Assembly: GCF_000477435.1 (NCBI RefSeq)
Contig: NC_022576.1
Location: 2,170,001 to 2,234,000 of the forward strand
Direction: 5' to 3'
From: Candidatus Symbiobacter mobilis CR
Lineage (GTDB): Bacteria > Pseudomonadota > Gammaproteobacteria > Burkholderiales > Burkholderiaceae_C
DNA length: 64,000 nt
Position 1 is the stretch's first letter. Each line of letters opens with the position of its first letter. Shown here one piece after another: positions 53,797 through 62,333 of the stretch. Below the pieces are notes generated by a model, which worked only from the letters and a program-made list of their open reading frames with translations, made no database searches and was not told where the DNA came from. Made by a program: the position numbers and the translations under genes.

Positions 53797-55614
53797 TTAG
53801 CGCTGCAGGTAGGGGGCTACATCGACCTCGTCGATCTGTGCCGCAGGCAAATGCTTGCGGGCATAGGCGAGGTACACCCCGTCGCGCAGGAAGAGGTCGA
53901 ACAGGTCGCTGTCGATGTGCCCTTCGATCCGCATCTTGTGCATCGTGTCGATGGCCCAGCTCAAGGTGCTGGGGCGGCGGTAGGGACGGTCGGGGGCCGT
54001 GAGGGCCTCGAAGATGTCGGCAATGGCCATGATCCGGGCCGGCACCGAAAGCTGCTGCCCGGTCAGCCCGCGTGGATACCCCTTGCCATCGATGCGCTCG
54101 TGGTGTCCGGCTGCGTATTCCGGGACATTGCGCAGCTCGTAGGGAAAGCGAATCTGCGAGAGCATCGCGATCGTGTGGGCGGCGTGATCTTCGATGGTCT
54201 TGCGTTCGTGAGTGTTGAGCGTGCCCCGGGCGATGCACAGGTTGTAGACCTCGTCGTCGGTCAGCATGGGATGGGTGTCGCCGTGGATGTCCGTCCACCG
54301 TTGTTGGGCAATACGGTGGATGCGTTCTATATGCTCTTCCCGAAGGAATTCGGTGCCAAGGTTGCAGCGCAGCAGGAAGGCGAAGTCCTCGTCGATCTCG
54401 CACAGCCGAGCCGTCAACCGGGGGCGCTGCGCATGGGGATCCTGGCCGTTGGCGATGGCGCGCAGATAGGCGTTCGTGGCAGTATGGCGCAGGATTTCGC
54501 AACGCAGAGCCAGCAGGTCGGCACGGTTGACGATGCCTTCGAGCTTGGTGGCTTTGGCGACGACCCATTCCGGGGTGATGACCTTGCCACAGTCGTGCAG
54601 CAGCGCTGCGATTTCGAGCGCCTTGCGGTCGGTTGCCTCCATCGAAAAAGCGGCAAGGGGGCCTTGTTCGCAGTGGTGTGCCCTATCGGCCAGATCGAGG
54701 GCGATTTCCGGCACGCGCCGACAGTGCCCGGCCGTGTAGGGGGATTTGGCGTCGATCGTCGTGGCGATGATGTGAACGAAGGACTCGAACATTTGCTGTT
54801 CGGCAGCGTACAACTGGGCGTTGCGCAGTGCAGTCGCTGCAACGGAAGCCAGGGTGCGTGCGCGCTTGAGGTCGGCGGCGCTGAAGGCTTCGGTCTGCCG
54901 GGAAGCGAGGACGAGCAACCCCAGGCGCCGGTCATGGGCGAACAAAGGTAGCCACAGCAGCGAACAGAATTGCGTGGATTCCCCCGTCCAGTGCGGGGAG
55001 TGCGTCCAGTCGTTGGCAATATCCCCTGTCTCTGCCTGGGCCATGATGTCGAAGACCCGGCTACCGTGCAGTTCCTCGAAGGCGGTACGGCAATCCTCGC
55101 CAAAACATTGTTCTAGCGAATGCTTGCCGGATTCGGGGGAGTACAGGAAGATCGCCCCAAATTCTGGAGCGTTGCGGGTTGCGTCGAATTCCCGCAGCAG
55201 TGCCTGGATCACGGCCGTGGGTTGGAGGCTGTGGTTAAGCTCGGTGACTGCGCGTTGCAGCAGGGAAAGCTCCCGGTAGCTTTCCAGCGTTTCCTGCGTG
55301 ACGGCGCGCACGGCCACTGCGGCATCCACCTGCGACTGCGCTGTGTCGCCCACAAAGTTTGCCCAGTGTTGTGCGAGCGTGGCGGAAGATGTGGCAGGGA
55401 GGTGTACGCATACCTTGCCGATGGCTTCTTCCTCGATGCGCAGCGGGCAGGATGCGGTCACGGCGTCGGAATTGACGGCGGGAGCGCCGCACTGCGCCAG
55501 CACGGTATCACCCACCCACAGTACGCATTGCCCTCCGGCAGGAAGCAGTGCGGCAATCCGGTCGAATTGCCGCCGTACCCACGCGGGTTTGAGCAAGCGC
55601 CCCAGGGGTTTCAT
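53797..55614 (-). CDS. GAF / HD-GYP protein, likely c-di-GMP phosphodiesterase
   Basis: A 605-aa cytoplasmic protein. Residues ~120-270 include a GAF-like domain (FGAIFLYSPESGKHSLEQCF, SLLWLPLFAHDRRLGLLVL). The HD-GYP part starts near 280: DAKSPYTAGHCRRVPEIALD, ALLHDCGKVITPEWVV (HD near residue 338) and GHHERIDGKGYPRGL (GYP near 511). Both metal motifs are present, so phosphodiesterase activity is expected, although an insertion of about 70 residues lies between the two motifs. Its start overlaps the upstream receiver gene (ATGA), suggesting the two work as a pair. Confidence 0.9.
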   Translation of the reverse strand: MKPLGRLLKPAWVRRQFDRIAALLPAGGQCVLWVGDTVLAQCGAPAVNSDAVTASCPLRIEEEAIGKVCVHLPATSSATLAQHWANFVGDTAQSQVDAAVAVRAVTQETLESYRELSLLQRAVTELNHSLQPTAVIQALLREFDATRNAPEFGAIFLYSPESGKHSLEQCFGEDCRTAFEELHGSRVFDIMAQAETGDIANDWTHSPHWTGESTQFCSLLWLPLFAHDRRLGLLVLASRQTEAFSAADLKRARTLASVAATALRNAQLYAAEQQMFESFVHIIATTIDAKSPYTAGHCRRVPEIALDLADRAHHCEQGPLAAFSMEATDRKALEIAALLHDCGKVITPEWVVAKATKLEGIVNRADLLALRCEILRHTATNAYLRAIANGQDPHAQRPRLTARLCEIDEDFAFLLRCNLGTEFLREEHIERIHRIAQQRWTDIHGDTHPMLTDDEVYNLCIARGTLNTHERKTIEDHAAHTIAMLSQIRFPYELRNVPEYAAGHHERIDGKGYPRGLTGQQLSVPARIMAIADIFEALTAPDRPYRRPSTLSWAIDTMHKMRIEGHIDSDLFDLFLRDGVYLAYARKHLPAAQIDEVDVAPYLQR

Positions 55615-55997
55615 GCTGCGTCGAAGACGGAGCGGGCGAGTTCGAGGATCTCGTCCGGGTCGAAAGGTTTGGTCACGAAATGGTGCGCGCCGACATCAAG
55701 CCCATGAATGCGGTCTGCTTCCTGGCCTTTGGCGGTGAGCATGACGATGGTGACGTCGGCCAGCGCAGGGTTTTTGCGCACGGCGGCACAGACGTCGTAG
55801 CCATTCATCAGCGGCATCATGACGTCGAGGAACACGAGCCGAGGGTGCTCTTTCTCGATCAACGCCAACCCCATTGCGCCGTTGGGCGCGGTGAGGATGG
55901 GGGGAGAACCCTCCAGTTCTTCCAGTGTCTGCTGCAAGAGCGAGCGGATGTGGGCTTCATCGTCGACGATGACGATCTTGTTGATAGGGCTATTCAT
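55611..55997 (-). CDS. Stand-alone response regulator receiver
   Basis: The 128-aa protein is a single REC domain: IVIVDDEAHIRSLLQQTLEE, phosphoacceptor in LVFLDVMMPLMNGYDVC, Thr in IVMLTAKGQ and FVTKPFDPDEILEL. The ATG at 55997 removes a 34-aa extension that would be out of family. It overlaps the HD-GYP gene by four bases and is followed by a kinase gene, making it the natural receiver for either the Cache kinase downstream or the hybrid kinase upstream. CheZ in the same train might act on it; that is inference. Confidence 0.92.
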   Translation of the reverse strand: MNSPINKIVIVDDEAHIRSLLQQTLEELEGSPPILTAPNGAMGLALIEKEHPRLVFLDVMMPLMNGYDVCAAVRKNPALADVTIVMLTAKGQEADRIHGLDVGAHHFVTKPFDPDEILELARSVFDAA

Positions 55998-56040
55998 CGA
56001 TGCGCGCTCCGGTTGTCTGGGGCGTGGGACAGGGAAGACT

Positions 56041-56069
56041 GGACTATTGGGATGTACAAAAAATAGTCC
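56041..56069. promoter_or_regulatory. Inverted repeat upstream of the receiver gene
   Basis: GGACTATT (56041-56048) and AATAGTCC (56062-56069) form an 8-bp inverted repeat around a 13-bp centre, 44 bp before the receiver start. It may be an operator or a leader hairpin. The 155-bp gap between the hybrid kinase stop and the receiver start suggests an internal promoter here. Confidence 0.4.
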
Positions 56070-56152
56070 CGGCCAGACAGCCCCACGCAGACAGCACAAA
56101 GCAGTACGGCAAGGGGGCGAACGATGCTGGGGCAGTTTTGCGTAAGTCCGAA

Positions 56153-58738
56153 CTATGCCGGGACGACCATAGTTTTGAGGGAAGAAAAGGATTGCAGCTT
56201 ATGCACGTCGATCTTGTCGAGCAAATCGCTGGGAATCAGCAGCACGCCGTCGAAATCGGACTGGATGCGTTGCTCCAGCTCCTCCAGCGGGCAGTAGTCC
56301 CATTCGCACAAGGTGGGAAGGTTATTGGGCTGCACGGTCTTGTCGCGTTGCTTGTCGTACAGCACCAGAAAGCGCATTTGCTTTTGCTCGGCAATCGCCG
56401 CGCGCCCCAACAGGCATTCGATATTCTTGAGAAAGGCTTTTTCGTTGAGTGGCTTGCCCATCGAGATGGTTCCCCCGGCGCTGTCCAGATCCGGGAGGGC
56501 GGACAGCACCATCACGGGGATGCGGCGGGTGCGGGGGTCGGCGCGCAGGCGGGCAATGGCCGTGCGGCCGTCCATCCCCGGCATGGCCAAATCCATGGTG
56601 ATGAGGTGGGGCAAAAAGTCTTGTGCAGCGCGCACGGATGCCTGTCCATCGGCAACGGCCAGCACTTCGTAGTCGTGCTCCTGCAGCAGTTGGCTGAGGT
56701 ATTCACGCACAGCAGGATCGTCGTCGACGACGAGCACACGCGGGCGCGTGGCATCGCTGCGCTGTGGTGGAGTGCGGTTGTAATGGGCAGGAGGTAAGGG
56801 TAGTGGGCATTCCTGCGCTGCAATGTTCGCGGCGGTTGGAGGCGTTTTCACCGGGAGGGAGATGGTGAATACGCTGCCCGATCCAGGCTGGGAAGTCGCC
56901 CAGATCTTCCCGCCGTGGCGTTCGACGATCTCCCGCGCAATGGCCAGGCCCAGGCCAGTGCCTTTAGGACGATCGACGAGGGTATCGCCTTGCCGGGCTT
57001 GCTGGAATTTGTCGAAGATGGATTCGGCATCTTCCGGCGGGAACCCAATGCCGGTGTCGCGAACCTCGATGCGTATGCATTCGTCTTCGGCGAGCCGGGC
57101 CGAGATCACCACCTGGCCTTCGACGGTGAATTTGCCCGCGTTGTTGAGCAGGTTGACCAGCACCTGCAGCAGACGATCCACGTCCCCGATCAAGGTAGGC
57201 AGCCCTTCCTGCACATCGACGAGCAGTTCCACGTGCGGATTGAGGTTGAATGCGCCCTGGGCGGCCTTGGATGCGTCGCGAACCAGGCGGCCGACGTCTA
57301 CGGTGACGTCTCTCCAGTCGACGCGGCCTGCCTCGATCTTGGCGAGGTCGAGCACGTCGTTGATCAGCCTGGTCAGGCGATCCGACTCTTTGAGGATCAC
57401 GTCGAGGTTTTCCCGAATGCGCCCGGCTTTCTTCTCCAACGTGGGGTCATGGGCTGCGAGGGGGGCGAAGCTGCGCGAGAACTCTCTTTCCACAAGGTGG
57501 GCAAACCCCCGGATCGAGGTCAGCGGGGTGCGCAATTCGTGAGAAACCGAAGACAGGAACCCGGATTTGAGCTGATCCTGTTTGCGCAGGTGTTGGATCG
57601 CCGTGTCTTTGAGTTTGCCGATGCTTTCGGCGTGGGCAGTGATCTTGTCGATCATCTGTAGCAAGGAGATGCGCATGTGGTTAAGCGCAGCCAGCAATAC
57701 ACCGATCTCGTCCTTGCGGCGGCTGGCTATGGGGTCTGTGAGGTTCCCTTGGGCGATGGCCTCTGCAACGGCGACGACCTCTCGCAGCGGTGCGATGACG
57801 AGGGAACGCGCAAGCCAGATCAGCAAACCAATGAGCAGACTGCCGAAGGCCAAGCCGAACATCGCCACGGCAAACACTTCTTGGCGAACGATATGGAGTA
57901 CTTCATCGTTGGGGTAGGCAGCGACCATTTGAAAACCCCACGGTGCAAAGGATTCCTTGCTGATGACCCAGCCCCGCGCGGTGCCTTCGGTCACGCTCGC
58001 CGCTACTTCTGGGGTGACGTTGCCGGAATGGAATCGCACGGCGCCTTTGCCATCGAGCAGGACGATAAACCCTCTGGTGAGGATGCGGCTGCGTGCGATG
58101 GATTCGCGCAGTGCCTGCAAATGGACGGGGTACCCCACGTACCAAATTCCTATGATTTCCCCGCTTGCGTCGCGCATGGGTTCGTAAGCAGTCAGGAACG
58201 GCGTGCCGAGGATGTCGACCTGGCCGTAAAAAGGGCGCCCTTCCCAGATCGAACGGATGGCTTGACCGTGGGGGTCGAGCAGCGTGCCGACGGCGCGCTT
58301 TCCGTCCTTGCGCACGTTGGTGCTGATGCGAACGAACTGGTCGCCATCGCGGGAAAACAAGGTCGCCGTTCCACCCTGGGATGCCGTGACGCCATCGACG
58401 AGGCCAAAGTGAAAGGCTTGCGCGTGCCCGCCCAACAGGATGTCGGGCACTTGGCGTCCGTCGACTTGCACGAGCGGGCCGCGTCGCGCTGGGCCGAGGG
58501 CTTGTCCCCGTTCGAGTAGCAGGCGCATCGAGCCTTTGACGCGCTCCATGAGGATCGCGTCCGTCACAGACAGGAGCTGACCGACGCTGGCAAGGTTTTC
58601 GCGGCTGGCGGTCTGGGCGGAAAGTTCGATGCTGCGACTATTGCGCAGCGAAATGGCAGCAACGAGGGTCAGCGTGACCACCACGACAAGCAACGAAACC
58701 GGCCAGATGAATTTGGCTTGTAGGCTATGTGTCAACAT
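56153..58738 (-). CDS. Cache hybrid sensor kinase with receiver and short tail
   Basis: An 861-aa membrane protein. TM1 (~12-32) precedes a periplasmic Cache3/Cache2-type domain (~40-300; DILLGGHAQAFHFGLVDGVT, TLFSRDGDQFVRISTN, GQVDILGTPFLTAYEPMRDA). TM2 (~295-315) leads to HAMP. HisKA has SHELRTPLTSIRGFAHLV near residue 398, HATPase NLLNNAGKFT and GTGLGLAIAREIV, and REC has LITMDLAMPGMDGR with Asp near 716. A ~75-aa tail after the receiver (from KQMRFLVLYDKQRDK) has no recognised domain. It is the first gene of the leftward signalling train. Confidence 0.9.
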   Translation of the reverse strand: MLTHSLQAKFIWPVSLLVVVVTLTLVAAISLRNSRSIELSAQTASRENLASVGQLLSVTDAILMERVKGSMRLLLERGQALGPARRGPLVQVDGRQVPDILLGGHAQAFHFGLVDGVTASQGGTATLFSRDGDQFVRISTNVRKDGKRAVGTLLDPHGQAIRSIWEGRPFYGQVDILGTPFLTAYEPMRDASGEIIGIWYVGYPVHLQALRESIARSRILTRGFIVLLDGKGAVRFHSGNVTPEVAASVTEGTARGWVISKESFAPWGFQMVAAYPNDEVLHIVRQEVFAVAMFGLAFGSLLIGLLIWLARSLVIAPLREVVAVAEAIAQGNLTDPIASRRKDEIGVLLAALNHMRISLLQMIDKITAHAESIGKLKDTAIQHLRKQDQLKSGFLSSVSHELRTPLTSIRGFAHLVEREFSRSFAPLAAHDPTLEKKAGRIRENLDVILKESDRLTRLINDVLDLAKIEAGRVDWRDVTVDVGRLVRDASKAAQGAFNLNPHVELLVDVQEGLPTLIGDVDRLLQVLVNLLNNAGKFTVEGQVVISARLAEDECIRIEVRDTGIGFPPEDAESIFDKFQQARQGDTLVDRPKGTGLGLAIAREIVERHGGKIWATSQPGSGSVFTISLPVKTPPTAANIAAQECPLPLPPAHYNRTPPQRSDATRPRVLVVDDDPAVREYLSQLLQEHDYEVLAVADGQASVRAAQDFLPHLITMDLAMPGMDGRTAIARLRADPRTRRIPVMVLSALPDLDSAGGTISMGKPLNEKAFLKNIECLLGRAAIAEQKQMRFLVLYDKQRDKTVQPNNLPTLCEWDYCPLEELEQRIQSDFDGVLLIPSDLLDKIDVHKLQSFSSLKTMVVPA

Positions 58739-59090
58739 CGGTACCGATTCCTAGGTGCCTGTCGGGCCTTTGACATCGAAAGCGAGAAGTGATGACCCAG
58801 GCAAAGACGGCACATGCTTCGTCACCGATCTTGCAATGGGCTGACAGCTTGGTAGCTTGGTCATTACGTGGAGCGAACCCTGTAAACGACGGCGCATTAT
58901 CAGCTTGCCGAATTCCATTTTCGGGGAGCCAGGGTATTGCATCCGCAGGAACAACCATGGGCGCCGCCCGGTGCTTTTTGTAGGCTAATAGAGTGCGCGC
59001 AAATCTCGCATTGCTTTCTCACCCAAACATCCCTGCGCTTTCGGGTTGTGGACGATTGATAATCATTTGTATTGTTTTCGGGAGTGCAGT
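58739..59090. other. Intergenic region between divergent signalling and exbB genes
   Basis: About 350 bp separate two divergent genes. No gene is supported; the leftward frame at 58725-58958 begins inside this region and lacks family features. It must contain the promoter of the hybrid kinase on one side and the exbB promoter with a Fur-like box (59057-59071) on the other. Nothing else was recognised. Confidence 0.6.
59057..59071 (+). promoter_or_regulatory. Fur-box-like operator upstream of exbB
   Basis: TGATAATCATTTGTA matches one 7-base half of the Fur consensus perfectly (TGATAAT) and the other partially (ATTTGTA against ATTATCA). It is 19 bp before the exbB start, consistent with iron-dependent repression. 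ExbB genes are commonly Fur regulated. The second half is weak, so this is only a candidate. Confidence 0.5.
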
Positions 59091-59735
59091 GTGAATTTGT
59101 TTGCCGTGGTGCAAGCGGCCGGTTGGCCTGTATGGCCTCTCGTTGCCTGTTCGGTCTGGGCTGTGGCGCTGATCATCGATAGATTTTTGTGCTTGCGCCC
59201 GGCGAAAGTGGCCCCCGCGAGCCTGCTCAACGAGGTGCTGAGTTTTGCGCGGACCAGCGTTCCCAGTCCCGATGTGGTTACCCAGCTCGAACGGAATTCT
59301 GCGTTGGGGGAAGTACTGGCCAGCGGGCTGCGCACCCTGAATGCAGACCCCAAGTGCAGCGAGGACGAGTTGCGCTCCCGCGTCGAGAGCACGGGCCGGA
59401 TCGTTGCCCATCGGCTGGAAAGGAACCTGACTGCGCTGGCAACCATCGCTTCCGCAGCACCTCTGATGGGGCTGTTCGGTACTGTCGTCGGGATGATCGA
59501 ACTGTTTGGTTCCCAGGGGCCCGGTGCGGGCGTGGGGGGAAACCCGGCGCAGTTGGCGCATGGCATTTCCGTCGCGCTCTACAACACGGCCTTCGGGTTG
59601 TTGATTGCGATTCCCTCGCTGATTTTTTGGCGGTACTTTCGTGCCCGCGTCGATGCGTATTTGTTGACGCTGGAGGTCTCGGCGGAGCGACTGCTTCATC
59701 ACCTCAACGCATTGCGGCAGTTGCCGCGCCGGTAA
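59091..59735 (+). CDS. exbB: MotA/TolQ/ExbB-family proton channel protein
   Basis: The 214-aa protein has three membrane segments: near the N-terminus (VACSVWAVALIIDRFLCLRP), and two in the C-terminal part (SAAPLMGLFGTVVGMIELF, SVALYNTAFGLLIAIPSLIF). The conserved LGLLGTVxGM region appears as MGLFGTVVGM. The GTG at 59091 is used because GGGAG lies seven bases upstream; the longer frame would cover the Fur-like site. ExbB works with ExbD and TonB in energised iron uptake, but no exbD or tonB follows here. TolQ or a MotA-like role is possible. Confidence 0.85.
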   Translation: MNLFAVVQAAGWPVWPLVACSVWAVALIIDRFLCLRPAKVAPASLLNEVLSFARTSVPSPDVVTQLERNSALGEVLASGLRTLNADPKCSEDELRSRVESTGRIVAHRLERNLTALATIASAAPLMGLFGTVVGMIELFGSQGPGAGVGGNPAQLAHGISVALYNTAFGLLIAIPSLIFWRYFRARVDAYLLTLEVSAERLLHHLNALRQLPRR

Positions 59736-59967
59736 GAACCAATTTCAGTAGGCAGGCGAGCCGAAGCAGTGTGCGTGGCGCCGGAGCGCAGGAACCGGAA
59801 TGTACTTACGGTACATGAGGATTCCGAGCACCGCCGCCGCGTGCAATGCGATGGTGCAGCCCCTACTGGAATAGGTTCAAAAGCCTATCCCGGCGGATGC
59901 ATGGTGTGGGAGCGCCGGAAGTCGCGATGGTTTTCGCTGCGGCGACAGGAATGGTCGGGAGGCCAAG
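59736..59967. other. Gene-free interval with dispersed repeat
   Basis: No gene is supported. The interval contains ATGTACTTACGGTACAT (about 59801-59818), a near-palindrome, and the 43-bp dispersed repeat at 59826-59868, then the upstream region of the binding-protein gene. Confidence 0.6.
59826..59868. repeat. 43-bp dispersed repeat, copy B
   Basis: Matches 22353-22395 at 41 of 43 positions in the same orientation (GAGCACCGCCGCCGCGTGCA at its start). It lies downstream of exbB and 99 bp before the binding-protein gene. The shared block is intergenic in both places, suggesting a small dispersed element rather than a coding relic. Confidence 0.75.
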
Positions 59968-60711
59968 ATGAGGCTGCGGATACTGTGGATGGTGCTGGGC
60001 AGTCTGTGCTGCGCGGCGGTGTATGCGCAGCCATTGCGGGTGTGCGTTACCGAATGGCCGCCGTACCAGTACACCCGGGATGGGGTGGTGCGCGGTGTGC
60101 ATACGGGCTTGGTCGTCGAAGCCTTTCGGCGCCTCGGGATGGAACCGCAAGTGGAAAGCGTGGCGTGGGAACGCTGCTGGAACGAGCTGGCCAAGGGCAG
60201 GTACCAAGCGATTTTTTCGGCTTCGTACAACGAGGAGCGTGCGGCGCGGGTGCTGTATCCCAAGACGCCGTTGCAGCGCGTGGCGTACATGGCTGTCGTT
60301 CGCAAAGGGACAGTCTGGGATGGGGCCAGCTTGGCTGCCTTGCCTGCCCCTCTCGCCATTCCTCGCGGTTACAACGTCGGCAGGGACTTGCGTAAGCAAG
60401 GGTTGGCGGTCGACGACGGCGCGCTCCAGGATCGCCAGAATCTGGAAAAGCTGGTGGCCGGCCGGGTGGGGACTGCGGTGATCGAGGATGCCGCTGCGAA
60501 GCTGTTGATCCGGGATATGGGCCTGGGTGACAAGGTAGAGATACTGCCCAAGCCGGTCTCGGAGAAAGACTACTTTGTCGTGCTTGCACGCCAACTGGAT
60601 GGTTCGTCGGCCAAGGCACAAACCTTGCTCGAACGGCTGGAAGCCGTTTTGCAAGACTTGCGCAAGGAACGGCGCCTGGAAGCGTGGACTCGCGAAGAGA
60701 TGGCGCTGTGA
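59968..60711 (+). CDS. Periplasmic solute-binding protein (SBP_bac_3 type)
   Basis: A 247-aa protein with a cleavable signal peptide (LWMVLGSLCCAAVYA|QPL). The body resembles type II binding proteins of the amino-acid family: LRVCVTEWPPYQYTRDGVVR, GLVVEAFRRLGMEPQV, RYQAIFSASYNEERAARVLY, then IPRGYNVGRDLRKQ. No permease or ATPase gene is adjacent. Its stop overlaps the start of a membrane diguanylate cyclase gene (GTGA), so it is more likely a ligand sensor feeding that enzyme than a transport component. The ligand is unknown. Confidence 0.85.
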   Translation: MRLRILWMVLGSLCCAAVYAQPLRVCVTEWPPYQYTRDGVVRGVHTGLVVEAFRRLGMEPQVESVAWERCWNELAKGRYQAIFSASYNEERAARVLYPKTPLQRVAYMAVVRKGTVWDGASLAALPAPLAIPRGYNVGRDLRKQGLAVDDGALQDRQNLEKLVAGRVGTAVIEDAAAKLLIRDMGLGDKVEILPKPVSEKDYFVVLARQLDGSSAKAQTLLERLEAVLQDLRKERRLEAWTREEMAL

Positions 60712-62306
60712 ATTTCTACCGTCGCTTTCCTCGTTCCCTGGAAGCGAGGGTATTGTTGGTAGCCCTTGTAGCGATGGCTGTTGTCGTCGTGGCTGCGGAG
60801 ACCCATCGCATCTGGGCGTTGCGCATCGACAGGATGGCTGTCCTGCAGCAGAAAGCCGAGCGAATGGCTGATGTGCAGGCGGTGGCGATGTCCCGGCTTC
60901 TGTTCGATTACGACCGGGAGGGCGTTGCCATCCTTGTCAAGGCGATGGGCGGCGACCCCGACATCGTTTGGGCCACGGTGATGGGGGAAGACGGGAAAAT
61001 TTTTGGACAGCTTCGTGATGCCCAGATGCCTGCTGCGATGCAGGTAGATCGCATGGTTTTTTTTCGGCAAGGACGCGAGGACATCCCGGTAGGGACTGTG
61101 CGCATCGGGTTTTCTGCGGAAGCTGCGGATCGCGACGTGCGACACAGCGTGCAATTGAGCCTGTACGGAACGGTCGCCATGGTGCTCGCGCTATCGATCG
61201 CCATCGTCTGGAGTGTGCGCAGGGTTACGACGCCCTTGCGGGAGGTCACGCATACCCTGCTGCAATTGGCGCAGGGCAGCCAAGATGTGCAGTTTTCGGG
61301 GGTGGATCGACCCGACGACATTGGCGATATCGCCAGAGCGGCGGAAGTCTTTCGCCGCCATGCCCGCGAAGCCGGGCAGCTTGGAGAGGAACGGGCCGCT
61401 GCGCAGGCGTTGCGCGAGAGCGAGGAATGGTTGCGGGTGGTTGTCGACAACATGCCCGTGCCGGTCGTGATGATTCGTCGTAGCGATAGCAGGGTGTTGT
61501 TTGCCAACCGGCAGGCGCGCGCGATGTGTGGGCAGGACTTTGATGGGTTTTTCGTCGGAGAGTTTTATGCCGACCCCCAGGATCGCATGCGTTTGCTTGC
61601 TGAGTTGTCGCAAAAAGGCTTTGTCGCCCATTTCGAGGCCTTGCTTCGGCGTGTGGACGGTACGACGCTGTGGGGGATGATTTCGGTCGTGCCGACGACT
61701 TTCCGTGGGGAGCCTGTGCTGATGGCGGGCATCGCTGACATCTCCGACCGTCGTCGTATGGAGGAAGAATTGCGGCAGGCCAATCGCAAGCTGGCTGCAT
61801 TGGCCGTGACTGACGGGTTGACGGGAGTGGCAAACCGGCGCCGATTCGACGAGGTGGTGGTGTCGGAATGGGCGCGCGCCCGGCGCGAACGGCACCCTTT
61901 GTCGATCTTGATGATCGACGTGGATTTTTTCAAGAAATACAACGATGAACTTGGGCATCTGGCTGGCGACGATTGCCTAGTGCGGGTGGCGCAGGCGATG
62001 CAAAACAAGGCGCGGCGTCCCGCCGATACCGTGGCTCGTTATGGGGGAGAAGAGTTTGTGATCGTCGCAGCCAACCTGGACGGGCAGCAAGCGTATACGC
62101 TGGGTGAGGAGCTGTGTCGCGCCGTTGCTGCGCTGGCGTTGCCCCACCCCGCTACCCCGTTCGGGGTGGTTACGGTCAGCGTGGGCGTGGCTTCTCTGGT
62201 CCCCGTAGCGGCACTGTCTGCGGACGATTTGCTTCGCCATGCGGACGAAGCGCTGTATTGCGCCAAGTCGAACGGGCGTAACCGCGTGGAGACGGCACCG
62301 GCCTGA
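60708..62306 (+). CDS. Membrane PAS-GGDEF diguanylate cyclase
   Basis: A 532-aa protein starting at a GTG that overlaps the preceding gene. TM1 (~13-32), a periplasmic segment (~35-150, with WATVMGEDGKIFGQLRDAQM), TM2 (~155-175) and HAMP (~178-230) are followed by a PAS domain (~245-365) and a GGDEF domain (~370-530). The active site is RYGGEEFVIVA with MIDVDFFKKYNDELGH, so catalysis is expected. The order and coupling with a periplasmic binding protein resemble the YfiR-YfiN logic, in which a periplasmic protein controls a HAMP-GGDEF enzyme, but the binding protein here is of a different family. Confidence 0.92.
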   Translation: MNFYRRFPRSLEARVLLVALVAMAVVVVAAETHRIWALRIDRMAVLQQKAERMADVQAVAMSRLLFDYDREGVAILVKAMGGDPDIVWATVMGEDGKIFGQLRDAQMPAAMQVDRMVFFRQGREDIPVGTVRIGFSAEAADRDVRHSVQLSLYGTVAMVLALSIAIVWSVRRVTTPLREVTHTLLQLAQGSQDVQFSGVDRPDDIGDIARAAEVFRRHAREAGQLGEERAAAQALRESEEWLRVVVDNMPVPVVMIRRSDSRVLFANRQARAMCGQDFDGFFVGEFYADPQDRMRLLAELSQKGFVAHFEALLRRVDGTTLWGMISVVPTTFRGEPVLMAGIADISDRRRMEEELRQANRKLAALAVTDGLTGVANRRRFDEVVVSEWARARRERHPLSILMIDVDFFKKYNDELGHLAGDDCLVRVAQAMQNKARRPADTVARYGGEEFVIVAANLDGQQAYTLGEELCRAVAALALPHPATPFGVVTVSVGVASLVPVAALSADDLLRHADEALYCAKSNGRNRVETAPA

Positions 62307-62333
62307 GTACCGGTTTTCTCTCCTCTACCCACG

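Noticed and set aside
58725..58958. Small leftward frame upstream of the hybrid kinase
   Set aside because: It overlaps the kinase start region and lies in the promoter interval. No family features and no good binding site.
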